Shown here: positions 1 to 5,625 of the stretch, piece by piece
Layout of the letters: the number at the start of each line of letters is the position of its first letter
Numbering within the stretch: the stretch's first letter is position 1
NCBI GenBank assembly: GCA_900545305.1
Contig: UQYD01000071.1
Coordinates: 1-5,997, forward strand
DNA: 5,997 nucleotides
Source: an uncultured Eubacterium sp.
GTDB lineage: Bacteria > Bacillota > Clostridia > Lachnospirales > CAG-274
Direction of reading: 5' to 3'
Program-made: the position numbers and the translations under genes
Notes under the pieces: model-generated
Told to the model about the DNA's origin: nothing
Databases searched by the model: none
What the model saw: only the letters and a program-made list of their open reading frames with translations

Positions 1-16
1 AAACATAAACTAAATT

Positions 17-27
17 TCTGATTATCT
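17..27. repeat. Left terminal inverted repeat of the element
   Basis: The 11 bases TCTGATTATCT are the exact reverse complement of 5970-5980 near the other end of the window. Beyond the perfect core the two ends stay similar: both are T/A-rich on the outside and carry TTATG on the inside. Imperfect AT-rich inverted ends are known for Tn916-family elements. That these mark the true ends is inferred, because no flanking host gene or empty site can be seen. Confidence 0.55.
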
Positions 28-43
28 TTTCATAAGTTCTTAC

Positions 44-83
44 AACACCGATATATCCCTGTTTTACTGGCTTTGTCGGTGTT
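44..83. other. Hairpin between int and the left end
   Basis: Perfect 8-bp arms AACACCGA (44-51) and TCGGTGTT (76-83) enclose a 24-nt loop. On the plus strand the second arm runs into TTCCTTTT, so it could stop transcription entering from outside. On the minus strand, the int direction, no T-run follows, so it is not an obvious int terminator. Three related 8-mers lie around it: CTTACAAC (39-46), CTTATAAC (103-110) and CTCACAAC (113-120). They could be protein-binding sites at this end. Confidence 0.45.
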
Positions 84-140
84 TTCCTTTTGGCAGATAC
101 TTCTTATAACCCCTCACAACTCCGCACCTTTTGTCCTTTT

Positions 141-166
141 ATCGTAGTAAATTTCGTTGTAAATCA
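141..166 (+). repeat. Integrase arm-type (DR2-like) repeats, left end
   Basis: Two copies of a GTAAAT-type motif, TAGTAAATTT (145-154) and TTGTAAATCA (157-166), sit 12 bp apart and abut the int stop codon. From memory, the site bound by the N-terminal domain of Tn916 Int in structural work has the core GTAGTAAATT, which occurs here at 144-153. The 13 bases at 141-153 recur exactly, in the same orientation, at 5900-5912. The role as Int arm sites is inferred from that match and from their placement at both ends. Confidence 0.65.
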
Positions 167-1351
167 CTACGCTATCAGGCTTCGCATTTCCATGTTTGCC
201 CCTGTCTGTGAAGCATGGGCGTACAGGTTCAGCGTTATCATTATGCTGGAATGCCCCATAATATATTGCAGGTTCTTTGGGTTCATGTTCTTCTGTGCTA
301 ATCGTGTACAAAACGTATGTCTTAATATATGCGGTGTTATCTTTGGCAAAGGTTCTTCATGGTACTTGTTGTATTTCCTTACGATATTCTTCAATGCAGA
401 AGTATAATTGCAAGCCACCATAGGCATACCTTTCTGATTGAGAAACAGGAAATTGCGGTAACCGTCAATCTGAATGCTTTTTCCAGTTTTTCTTTTCAAC
501 ACTCTTTGCAACGCTTTTCCAGCTTCTTCACTCATAGGAACTTTCCTTATTCCGCACTTTGTTTTCGGCGTTTCTATGTAATATCCCTCTTGATTGCGTA
601 AGAGCTGGTGGTCGATATTGATTGTATGGTTTTCAAAGTCTAAATCCCTTGCTGTCAGTCCGCATAATTCCGATATTCGCAAACCTGTTTTCAGTAGTAT
701 CAATATATCATCATAATACTTCTGATAGACCGTATCCTGTTGAAGAAAGGTCAGTAAATGTTCTTCCTGTTCTTCGCTTAATGCCTGTCTACTTTCGCTG
801 TCGTCCTCAATCACTTCGCTTAACTGAAAATCAAAAGGGTTCTTCCTAACATAATCGTCCTCGATTGCCATGTAGAAAGAAGCCTTTAAGGAACGCTTAT
901 AGTTACTGATTGTTTTAAAGCTGTACCCTTTTTCTTTCATTCGGACTGCCCACTCTTTAGCGTCAGACGGTTTAATGCTGTCTATGCTTCGAGAACCCAG
1001 CCTGTCCTGTTCCAATGCGTCCATGAGGTACTTTCGCCCTGTCTGTGTGTTTTTCTTGACATTGCTTCTTTGTGCTGTCTTTTTGGCATACAGCTCGCAT
1101 AAGGTCATTTTCTTGCCTTTGGTATCTATTCCGTCCTCTAAATCACGCTGTATCTCCCGTTCTTTTTCCCTAAGGGATATAGCATCACGCTTTCCTTTTG
1201 GAACTCTGTCCGTAGGCACAAGTTTCCATGAATACACAACCTTTGTTTCGCCTGCACGATTAACATATTTATACATATATCTGCCGTCTGTTCTCTGGCT
1301 CTCTCCAGTCCTTAAAATGCGACCTTTGTTATCCCGTCTTTTTTCTGACAT
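167..1351 (-). CDS. int: Tn916-family tyrosine recombinase (integrase)
   Basis: This 394-residue protein catalyses integration and, with Xis, excision of the element through a 3'-phosphotyrosine intermediate. The first 75 or so residues (starting MSEKRRDNKGRILRTGESQR) match the Tn916 Int arm-binding domain. A core-binding SAM-like domain covers about 80-170. The catalytic domain from about 190 carries R225 (TGLRISE), K263/K265 (TPKTK), H341 and R344 (HILRHT), H367 (GHSS) and nucleophile Y377 (NLYAH). All key residues are present and the length is close to the roughly 400 aa of the family, so it should be active. The start is supported by AAAGGAG nine bases upstream. It lies 78 nt after xis, and the intervening RNA forms a long hairpin. 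Arm-type sites directly follow its stop codon. Confidence 0.97.
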   Translation of the reverse strand: MSEKRRDNKGRILRTGESQRTDGRYMYKYVNRAGETKVVYSWKLVPTDRVPKGKRDAISLREKEREIQRDLEDGIDTKGKKMTLCELYAKKTAQRSNVKKNTQTGRKYLMDALEQDRLGSRSIDSIKPSDAKEWAVRMKEKGYSFKTISNYKRSLKASFYMAIEDDYVRKNPFDFQLSEVIEDDSESRQALSEEQEEHLLTFLQQDTVYQKYYDDILILLKTGLRISELCGLTARDLDFENHTINIDHQLLRNQEGYYIETPKTKCGIRKVPMSEEAGKALQRVLKRKTGKSIQIDGYRNFLFLNQKGMPMVACNYTSALKNIVRKYNKYHEEPLPKITPHILRHTFCTRLAQKNMNPKNLQYIMGHSSIMITLNLYAHASQTGANMEMRSLIA

Positions 1352-1375
1352 CTTTCAAAACTCCTTTCAAAGCTG

Positions 1376-1425
1376 AAAGAGCCTTGTTACGACATATGCT
1401 TATCATATCACGCACAAAGCTCTTT
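1376..1425 (-). promoter_or_regulatory. Long hairpin in the xis-int intergenic RNA
   Basis: On the minus strand AAAGAGCTTTGT (1425-1414) pairs with ACAAGGCTCTTT (1387-1376), a 12-bp stem with one G-U pair. The loop can fold further through ATATG/CATAT around ATAAG. No T-run follows, so it is not a standard terminator. It starts just past the xis stop and ends 24 nt before the int start, just upstream of the int ribosome binding site. It could protect or process the message, or set the Xis:Int ratio. Confidence 0.5.
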
Positions 1426-1429
1426 TGCA

Positions 1430-1630
1430 TTAGATTTCTTCCAATTTATCAATCAGATGTTCCAGTTTCTTTTTCTTAATCAGCATACGGTTTCCGTTCA
1501 TCACAACACATTCTTCTTTGTATTCATTTGCAATACGGCGGAGCTTGTTTTCGCCGATACGGAAATAGCTGGACGCTTCCTCAATCGTCATTAGGTAGCG
1601 TTCCCATAATGGCATACTGAAATCATACAT
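1430..1630 (-). CDS. xis: Tn916-type excisionase
   Basis: This 66-residue basic protein is very similar to Tn916 Xis: it starts MYDFSMPLWERYLMTIEEAS, followed by YFRIGENKLRR and then a basic wing, NGNRMLIKKKKLEHLIDKL. The family has a winged-helix fold that bends the ends of the element and steers Int towards excision. The helix-turn-helix is at about residues 14-33 and the wing at about 43-58. The start at 1630 is chosen because GGAGGT lies about 10 bases upstream and the length then equals that of the family. A GTG 20 codons earlier keeps the frame open but has no ribosome binding site. It is probably co-transcribed with int. Confidence 0.93.
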   Translation of the reverse strand: MYDFSMPLWERYLMTIEEASSYFRIGENKLRRIANEYKEECVVMNGNRMLIKKKKLEHLIDKLEEI

Positions 1631-1797
1631 AAGACTGCACCTCCTTTCTTTTTGATTTTTAAGCAGTCTGACGGCTTTATCATCGCCCACAGGAGTTCCA
1701 CCTCTGCATAGTCCTTATGTAGCCGTACCCATTGCGTGCGACGCTCTGAACGTTCAAGCTGTGGCTGTACGGGAGTATCATTATCAGACAGGACAGG
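1591..1797 (-). pseudogene. Coding remnant overlapping the xis start
   Basis: A frame open from 1797 to a stop at 1591 reads as plausible protein for its first 45 or so residues, including ERSERRTQWVRLHKDY and AEVELLWAMIKPSD. It then runs into xis in the wrong frame. There is no ATG, GTG or TTG start with a ribosome binding site; the nearest option is a CTG before TCTGATAAT. It may be the 3' part of a small gene that precedes xis in relatives. I do not recognise a family. Confidence 0.3.
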
Positions 1798-1903
1798 TCA
1801 TGGCAATAAAAGGGGATAAATCTTTTACATGGACGCTGACAGTTTCCGCTCGCTTCACAGGGAAAAGGTCATGGCGTATCAGCTCCAACGGCTCGCTGTC
1901 TGC
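1784..1903 (-). pseudogene. Short coding remnant upstream of xis
   Basis: Thirty-nine codons are open between a TAG (1906-1904) and a TGA (1786-1784). The peptide contains RHDLFPVKRAETVSVHVKD and ends LSPFIAMTCPV, which looks more like real protein than chance in this GC-richer patch. The only start available is a TTG at 1888 without a clear ribosome binding site. A one-base shift near its end would join it to the next remnant, so the two may be one broken gene. No function is assigned. Confidence 0.3.
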
Positions 1904-1907
1904 CTAA

Positions 1908-1936
1908 CGTATCAGACTGCTTTATTTACTTGTCAA
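1908..1936 (-). promoter_or_regulatory. Candidate promoter for xis-int
   Basis: A perfect -35 TTGACA (1936-1931) is followed after 17 bases by GATACG (1913-1908), a weak -10 with 3 of 6 matches. A second TTTGAC copy lies 12 bp upstream, within the reverse complement of 1930-1954. It sits between the repeat array and the xis leader and is the only good -35 seen there. The weak -10 suggests regulated or low expression. Confidence 0.4.
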
Positions 1937-1944
1937 AGAACGGT

Positions 1945-2594
1945 CAAAAAAAGAAAATCGTCTTTCCTATATACCGCGTTGGAAAAGAGCAGAAGCGTAA
2001 CCAATATTCAAAACTTTTTCTCTTTTCACTACATATTTGTACAGCAAACGTCCAGTTGCTAAGTTGAAATAAAAATAGTTGAAATCTCTTTTCCTGCACC
2101 ATATAGGGTAAACAAATATCGGTTTGCTAAGTTGATGATGAAAAAAATCGGTTTTTCTTTTCACACCTTAACTACCCATGCACCACCGTTACTGCCAACA
2201 ATGGAATGAAAGATTTTCTTTGCACCATATAGGGAACGGCAACTGCCAAATGTTAAGTTGAAAATGAAAAGATTTTCTTCTTTTCATACCAACACTCAAG
2301 CGTTACTACCTGTTTGAATACAAATTGAAAATAGTTTTTCCTCTTTTCATAGAACACTGTCCACTAATCATGAATTTCCGTCATATTTCTCAAAAAAGTT
2401 TAGATTTTCTCAACTTCCACTTCATATAGGGAATAAACACCTTGTTTTGTTGCAGATTTCTAAAATCTTCTTTCACTCCATATAGGGAATGGAAACCTCG
2501 ATTTAATGAGTAATTTTGAAAAAAAGTTAGATTTCCTTTTCTCGCACCATATCTGTACGCAAGTAGCTGTTTTGTTGCAGATTTTTTGAAGAAA
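1945..2594 (-). repeat. Degenerate tandem array of about ten 55-75 bp units
   Basis: This gene-free stretch is a chain of diverged repeats. Each unit read on the plus strand has an A-rich block (AAGTTGAAAATGAAAA), a T-rich block (GATTTTCTTCTTTTC), a core CCATATAGGGAA and a variable tail, often GCTAAGTTG or GTTTTGTTGCAG. Clear cores lie at 2099-2108, 2225-2234, 2423-2431 and 2478-2487. Altered ones lie near 2031 and 2547, and only the flanking blocks survive near 1966, 2164, 2285 and 2347. Spacing is 56-73 bp. One junction is a perfect inverted repeat, ATGAAAAG (2264-2271) with CTTTTCAT (2280-2287). The array directly follows the mobT stop, so it is the mobT 3' region. Small frames through it only encode repeat-derived peptides. 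Function unknown. Confidence 0.75.
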
Positions 2595-3809
2595 TTAAAA
2601 AATACCGTCATTCTCTTGTGGAACAGCGGTATCTATACGTTCTTCTATGGTTGATTTTTCTAATTGTAATAAGTGTTTATGCTTGTCTTTGAGTTCTGCC
2701 TGCTCAATCATATCTTTCAGTATCGTTGTATGATTTTCTCTGTCTAATGCCTGCACCATTTTTATGGTCGGTGCAACCTGTCTTTGTAGCCAATGCAATG
2801 CCTTTTGCAAGGTGTAAGGCTCTGGTTTTGTAGTTAAGCGTATCGGTTCTCTGTTATCCCCTACAAACCACGCCCAATCCTCATTCATTTTCCATTGACT
2901 TTTCGGTTTATCGTCCTCTCTATCTACAAAGCGGACATAATGATTGATGATAGAAAAAGCAGTACGTTCAGCGTCCCGATAAGTCAGTAAGTCTACAACC
3001 GCATAATAGGCTCTCTCATTCTTCATGCGTATTTCAAAACGGTTCTTAATCTCGGTATCTTCAATTTCTGTACCATTCTTGACATACTGTTCATAGTTTT
3101 TTTGATAAGCACACATATATAGTTCGCTACTTGTTGAGCCAAGATATAAGGTTTCGCCTGTATTCTTTGGCATATCATCACCACATTTTTCTGTACTGCC
3201 ATAATTTTTCTGTTTACGGAAATAGGAAACACATTCCCCAGCCATATATTTTTCCTTTAGTTTTGGAATATCTAATATTCCTGCTCGGTCATTGATAGCT
3301 AAATCAAGCCGTTTCATCACACCGCCAGCCGTCATGCAATCAAGCATAAAATCATACCATGAGCGTTCCTGTGCCAGCAGATAACTTTCCAGTTGCCGAC
3401 AGCCTTTCCCTTTCAGTTCTAATAGAATTCCTAAATGCTCCTGCATGGAACACATGACATTGATGTCGCCAAGCACATATTTGCTTTCATACCCGTATTT
3501 TCCATAATCTTCATACAGCATATAATCGGCTTTCAGTTGCAGTACATCACGGATAATTTTTAATGCGTCCGTAGTAGGAAAGCGGACACGAAAGTAATCA
3601 ATCAGTAGGAATAATGGCTCTCGTGGATTGAAACGCTCAATCCGTTTTTCTAATGTTTCTTTCAGTTCTTGTGTCAATGGAAGTTTGCCTTTTTCAATGC
3701 GGTTATAATACTCACGGCTGATACCACAGGCAACAGCAAGCCTTGTTTGTGTTACTCCGTATTCTTCACGTTTTTGCCTTAATTCTTCAATAAAGTTTTT
3801 ATCATTCAT
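2595..3809 (-). CDS. mobT: MobT-type relaxase / replication initiator (Tn916 Orf20 family)
   Basis: This 404-residue protein matches the Tn916 Orf20/ICEBs1 NicK type, which nicks oriT, starts rolling-circle replication of the excised circle and pilots the strand for transfer. Residues 9-55 form an Xre-like helix-turn-helix (YGVTQTRLAVACGISREYYNRIEKG). The Rep_trans domain follows, with ELKGKGCRQLESYLLAQ (131-147), the acidic RLDLAIND (167-174), TLYLGSTSSELYMCAY (220-235) and NRFEIRMKNERAYYA (256-270). The last carries tyrosines that may include the nucleophile, though I cannot say which. The length is normal for the family. The ATG has GGAGGA 8 bases upstream. The C-terminal 55 residues are basic and low in complexity. 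No FtsK-like gene, which precedes orf20 in Tn916, is present; two terminator hairpins and a gene stub stand there instead. Confidence 0.95.
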   Translation of the reverse strand: MNDKNFIEELRQKREEYGVTQTRLAVACGISREYYNRIEKGKLPLTQELKETLEKRIERFNPREPLFLLIDYFRVRFPTTDALKIIRDVLQLKADYMLYEDYGKYGYESKYVLGDINVMCSMQEHLGILLELKGKGCRQLESYLLAQERSWYDFMLDCMTAGGVMKRLDLAINDRAGILDIPKLKEKYMAGECVSYFRKQKNYGSTEKCGDDMPKNTGETLYLGSTSSELYMCAYQKNYEQYVKNGTEIEDTEIKNRFEIRMKNERAYYAVVDLLTYRDAERTAFSIINHYVRFVDREDDKPKSQWKMNEDWAWFVGDNREPIRLTTKPEPYTLQKALHWLQRQVAPTIKMVQALDRENHTTILKDMIEQAELKDKHKHLLQLEKSTIEERIDTAVPQENDGIF

Positions 3810-3827
3810 TTTAAAATTCCTCCAATC

Positions 3828-3861
3828 AAAAAAGGCAACTACCGTATCTTGATAATTGCCT
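3828..3861 (-). terminator. Terminator-like hairpin directly before mobT (attenuator candidate)
   Basis: The minus-strand RNA forms an unbroken 11-bp stem, AGGCAATTATC (3861-3851) with GGTAGTTGCCT (3843-3833), around the loop AAGATAC. Six U follow. The two G-U pairs are possible only in minus-strand RNA, which supports this direction. The U-run ends 8 bases before the GGAGGA of mobT, so it lies inside the mobT leader. It would stop transcription arriving from upstream unless bypassed. Confidence 0.8.
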
Positions 3862-3880
3862 GTTAATAAAAAATCTGTAT

Positions 3881-3912
3881 AAAAAAAGCAGTCAATCCTA
3901 AGACCAACTGCT
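3881..3912 (-). terminator. Terminator overlapping the end of the upstream gene stub
   Basis: The RNA stem is AGCAGTTGGTC (3912-3902) with GATTGACTGCT (3897-3887), 11 bp with three G-U pairs, around the tetraloop TTAG, followed by a run of U (3887-3881). The stop codon TAG of the stub at 3898-4032 is in the loop. It was probably that gene's own terminator. With the hairpin at 3828-3861 it makes two tandem terminators ahead of mobT. The DNA also contains TTGACT (3895-3890), which might act as a -35 for mobT, but no good -10 follows. Confidence 0.75.
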
Positions 3913-4032
3913 CTGATTGTAATGAAGTGCTTGTATTTTCTTTATCACTTCTTGTCTGTAATTTTCAATATCTAAAACTCTTTTTTTACCTACCATTAAA
4001 TACATAATCGGAAAATCAATTTTTTCAAATTT
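3898..4032 (-). pseudogene. 3' stub of an excisionase-like/HTH DNA-binding protein gene
   Basis: Forty-four codons are open after an in-frame TGA (4035-4033). The peptide contains FPIMYLMVGKKRVLDIENY and then RQEVIKKIQALHYNQSSWS before TAG. The pattern hydrophobic-x-V-G-x-x-R-V-(L/I)-x-(I/V)-x-x-(F/Y) is the wing and last helix of MerR/excisionase-type (HTH_17) domains and resembles the wing of the xis product here. There is no start codon with a ribosome binding site and the N-terminal helix-turn-helix is missing. Another frame is open upstream and meets this one at an A6 run (4021-4026), so a frameshift is possible. It is most likely the remains of a regulator of the mobT region. The 92 bases up to the next gene (4036-4128) show nothing. 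Confidence 0.45.
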
Positions 4033-4128
4033 TCAATGCAATAATAGTTCGTCCAAAACGCAAAACAATTCTCAATATTCCCATTGCTAAATATAAATAT
4101 TAATATATCAGTAAATCGACCGTTCACA

Positions 4129-4578
4129 CTATTGTTGTATTTTATATATGCTACCAATTTTTAAATGAGGCAAATAATACACTTCTACTTTTTCCCCTTC
4201 TTTCAAGTTCTTGTGAATAAATCCTATATCAAGTTTTTCTTTTGTTATTTCATTTTCAATAATAACAGAAAAATCCCCATGAGATGTTTTATCCACTTCT
4301 ACTATTTTTCCTATTACATGTGGATATTGATTTTTTAAAACAAATGGTAAATCTCTTATCCCTGATACTCCAATTGTACAAACACATATCCCCGAAAAAA
4401 TAATTCCTGCAATATAAAAGCATGTTTGGAAATATTGTATTTTGGGATTTTTAGATAACTGTTCCTTAGATAATTTCTCTTTATACTTTTTGGTTACTAA
4501 GTTATATAACATGTTAATAAACACAATACAAACTATTATTATACCAATATAGTAAAAAATAACTTTGTAAATATTCAT
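4129..4578 (-). CDS. Two-pass membrane protein of unknown function
   Basis: The 149-residue product has two hydrophobic segments (about residues 5-27 and 51-72) joined by a lysine-rich loop (29-47, KKYKEKLSKEQLSKNPK). By the positive-inside rule this puts the loop in the cytoplasm and both termini outside. The C-terminal 65 residues look like a small beta domain (VIGKIVEVDKTSHGDF, then KEGEKVEVYYLPHLKIGSIY), the style of DUF3592-like envelope proteins, but I do not recognise the family. The ATG has GAGGA about 10 bases upstream and a separate promoter at 4637-4664. It is far more AT-rich than int or mobT, which suggests separate acquisition. It lies between mobT and the oriT-like site, where Tn916 has no such gene. 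Confidence 0.85.
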   Translation of the reverse strand: MNIYKVIFYYIGIIIVCIVFINMLYNLVTKKYKEKLSKEQLSKNPKIQYFQTCFYIAGIIFSGICVCTIGVSGIRDLPFVLKNQYPHVIGKIVEVDKTSHGDFSVIIENEITKEKLDIGFIHKNLKEGEKVEVYYLPHLKIGSIYKIQQ

Positions 4579-4636
4579 ATTTATATTTTCCTCTATAAGA
4601 TTATTTTATGTGAAATAGATACTTTTTATATCACAC

Positions 4637-4664
4637 CTTATAAAATGCAGTTTTACCTTGTAAA
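4637..4664 (-). promoter_or_regulatory. Promoter for the 149-aa membrane protein gene
   Basis: TTTACA (4664-4659, 5 of 6 to the -35 consensus) is followed after 16 bases by TATAAG (4642-4637, 5 of 6 to the -10). It is about 60 bp upstream of the start codon and points towards it. Read-through could also feed mobT, subject to the two terminators before it. Confidence 0.6.
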
Positions 4665-4710
4665 TATAGCGTTTTCCGTTTATAAATGTCCATTGTCTTT
4701 TGTTTTTTCT

Positions 4711-4735
4711 GCCCCCCTTGTTAGATAACGGGGGC
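4711..4735 (-). other. oriT: oriT nic-region candidate of MobT type
   Basis: Arms GCCCCC (4711-4716) and GGGGGC (4730-4735) enclose 13 bases that themselves contain GTTA-GA-TAAC (4720-4729). Read on the minus strand, the mobT strand, it is a C-run, GTTATCTAACAA, then a G-run. From memory, the ICEBs1 nic region is a C-run, ACGCTAACA, then a G-run, so the CTAACA before the G-run and the arms match in the correct orientation. It stands in otherwise AT-rich DNA. Identification as oriT rests on this likeness and on mobT being present; no nick is demonstrated. Confidence 0.65.
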
Positions 4736-4740
4736 TTAAT

Positions 4741-4841
4741 CTTCGCTCGCCACAAGCTCGCTCACAGACGAAGTGAACCAGACACTCGCCAGCAAGCTGG
4801 CGTGGCTCTATGTCTTCGACCGCCACCGCGTCTGGATCACT
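4741..4841. repeat. GC-rich nested repeats beside the nic-like hairpin
   Basis: This patch holds a direct repeat GCTCGC (4745-4750, 4756-4761), CTTCG/CGAAG arms (4741-4745, 4769-4773), and a perfect hairpin CGCCAGC-AA-GCTGGCG (4787-4802). A long inverted repeat, GTGAACCAGAC (4773-4783) against GTCTGGATCAC (4830-4840), matches in 10 of 11 positions and encloses the hairpin. This is the sort of structure expected of relaxase recognition or a single-strand (lagging-strand) origin next to nic. The flanking stretches 4860-5047 and 4665-4710 are AT-rich with nothing else clear. Confidence 0.6.
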
Positions 4842-5047
4842 CCACCTGCCCAACTAATAATATCACATTACCAAAAGAGAAAAATTGTATGTTATTTATC
4901 TTCTAAATTTTATAGGATAGATAATACAAGCACTTAATGCTATAACAAATAATGAAACTAATATAAACAATCAAAATATAACAAAATCCATAATATTCCT
5001 ATATAGATAAGTTTTGCATAAATATAGTGATACGATAACCTAAAATT

Positions 5048-5599
5048 TTAGGATTTGTTTTTTTGATTGCTTAACTCTTTTGGTTCTAGAACAATAATCT
5101 CTTTTCCCTCTTTTTCCATTCGTTTTATGAAATTGTCGAAGTGGTCTGTCATAGCATCAACAAAAAATGCTTTTTTCTTTCTTCCATTAATGTACACATT
5201 CATACCACCACGTTTCATTTTACAATATGATATATCCGATATTTTCCAATGACTTTTAAATAGAAATACCTTTATAACAGTAACATCATTGTCGTCTACA
5301 CAAATATCCCAAACGCCCTTGAGTGGTGCAATCATTCCCAAAAACATCAGTCCTAAAAGAGCAACAACTATAATCATAATAAAGGTATTTTTCTTAAATA
5401 TTTCAGGTTCGTCTATTAGTGCAAATACCATTGCACCAATCACAAAAATAGCTCCAACAGCACAAACTATACTTACATCAGTTATTGTCCTAACCGTAAA
5501 TTTTTTTAAGGATTGTGTTTGCTTATGATTTCTTCTTTGCATTATGTCCAAAACAAATAAAACAATATATGTTGTTATAATTGCTCCTATATATTTCAT
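5048..5599 (-). CDS. Three-pass membrane protein with a C-terminal PH-like domain
   Basis: The 183-residue product has membrane segments at about 3-19, 40-62 and 71-93, with a basic loop (21-33) between the first two. Residues 95-165 are soluble and alternate short strands (WDICVDDNDVTVIKVFLF, SHWKISDISYCKM, GGMNVYINGRKKKAFFVDA) before a helix (DHFDNFIKRMEKEGKE). That order resembles bacterial PH-like domains on membrane anchors, where the helix packs last. This is a fold guess, not an identified family. Positive loops place the domain in the cytoplasm. The start is firm: GGAGGGG lies 7 bases upstream. It has its own promoter and is AT-rich, like the other membrane gene. It lies beyond the oriT-like site, and a 14-bp palindrome (5039-5052) covers its stop codon. 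It may be cargo acting at the host envelope. Confidence 0.87.
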   Translation of the reverse strand: MKYIGAIITTYIVLFVLDIMQRRNHKQTQSLKKFTVRTITDVSIVCAVGAIFVIGAMVFALIDEPEIFKKNTFIMIIVVALLGLMFLGMIAPLKGVWDICVDDNDVTVIKVFLFKSHWKISDISYCKMKRGGMNVYINGRKKKAFFVDAMTDHFDNFIKRMEKEGKEIIVLEPKELSNQKNKS

Positions 5600-5625
5600 A
5601 CAGTATCCCCTCCAAAACCTCTAGT

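Noticed and set aside
141..153. The 13-base repeat shared with 5900-5912 as attL/attR direct repeats
   Set aside because: It matches the Int arm-site core, has a second half-copy beside it at each end, and lies inside the terminal inverted repeats.
90..1376. Several plus-strand open frames opposite int
   Set aside because: Antisense shadows of the complete integrase gene, without ribosome binding sites and with unlikely cysteine/phenylalanine-rich composition.
1631..1690. Longer start for xis at GTG 1690
   Set aside because: No ribosome binding site; GGAGGT lies before the ATG at 1630, which also gives the Tn916 Xis length.
1945..2594. CRISPR array
   Set aside because: The units are too degenerate, the spacing varies from 56 to 73 bp, there are no constant 24-36 bp repeats and no cas genes.
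2390..2611. Small minus-strand ORF (73 codons), and a similar one at 1967-2164
   Set aside because: Both simply translate the tandem repeat units, giving recurring peptides such as YRYGARKG and SLYGVKED, have no ribosome binding site, and one overlaps the end of mobT.
4080..4140. Open minus-strand frame meeting the HTH stub at an A6 run, as programmed -1 frameshifting
   Set aside because: The upstream peptide does not resemble a helix-turn-helix, the slip sequence is imperfect and AT-rich DNA gives long chance frames.
4667..4672. TAGCGT as a CS-6 element of an ssoA-type single-strand origin
   Set aside because: A lone hexamer without the surrounding stem-loop; chance is likely.
4700..4906. 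Plus-strand ORF of 68 codons across the oriT-like region
   Set aside because: It is read through inverted repeats, has no ribosome binding site, and the structure explains the sequence better.
5039..5052. Palindrome CCTAAAATTTTAGG as terminator of the 183-aa gene
   Set aside because: It covers the stop codon, has no loop and no T-run in the gene direction.
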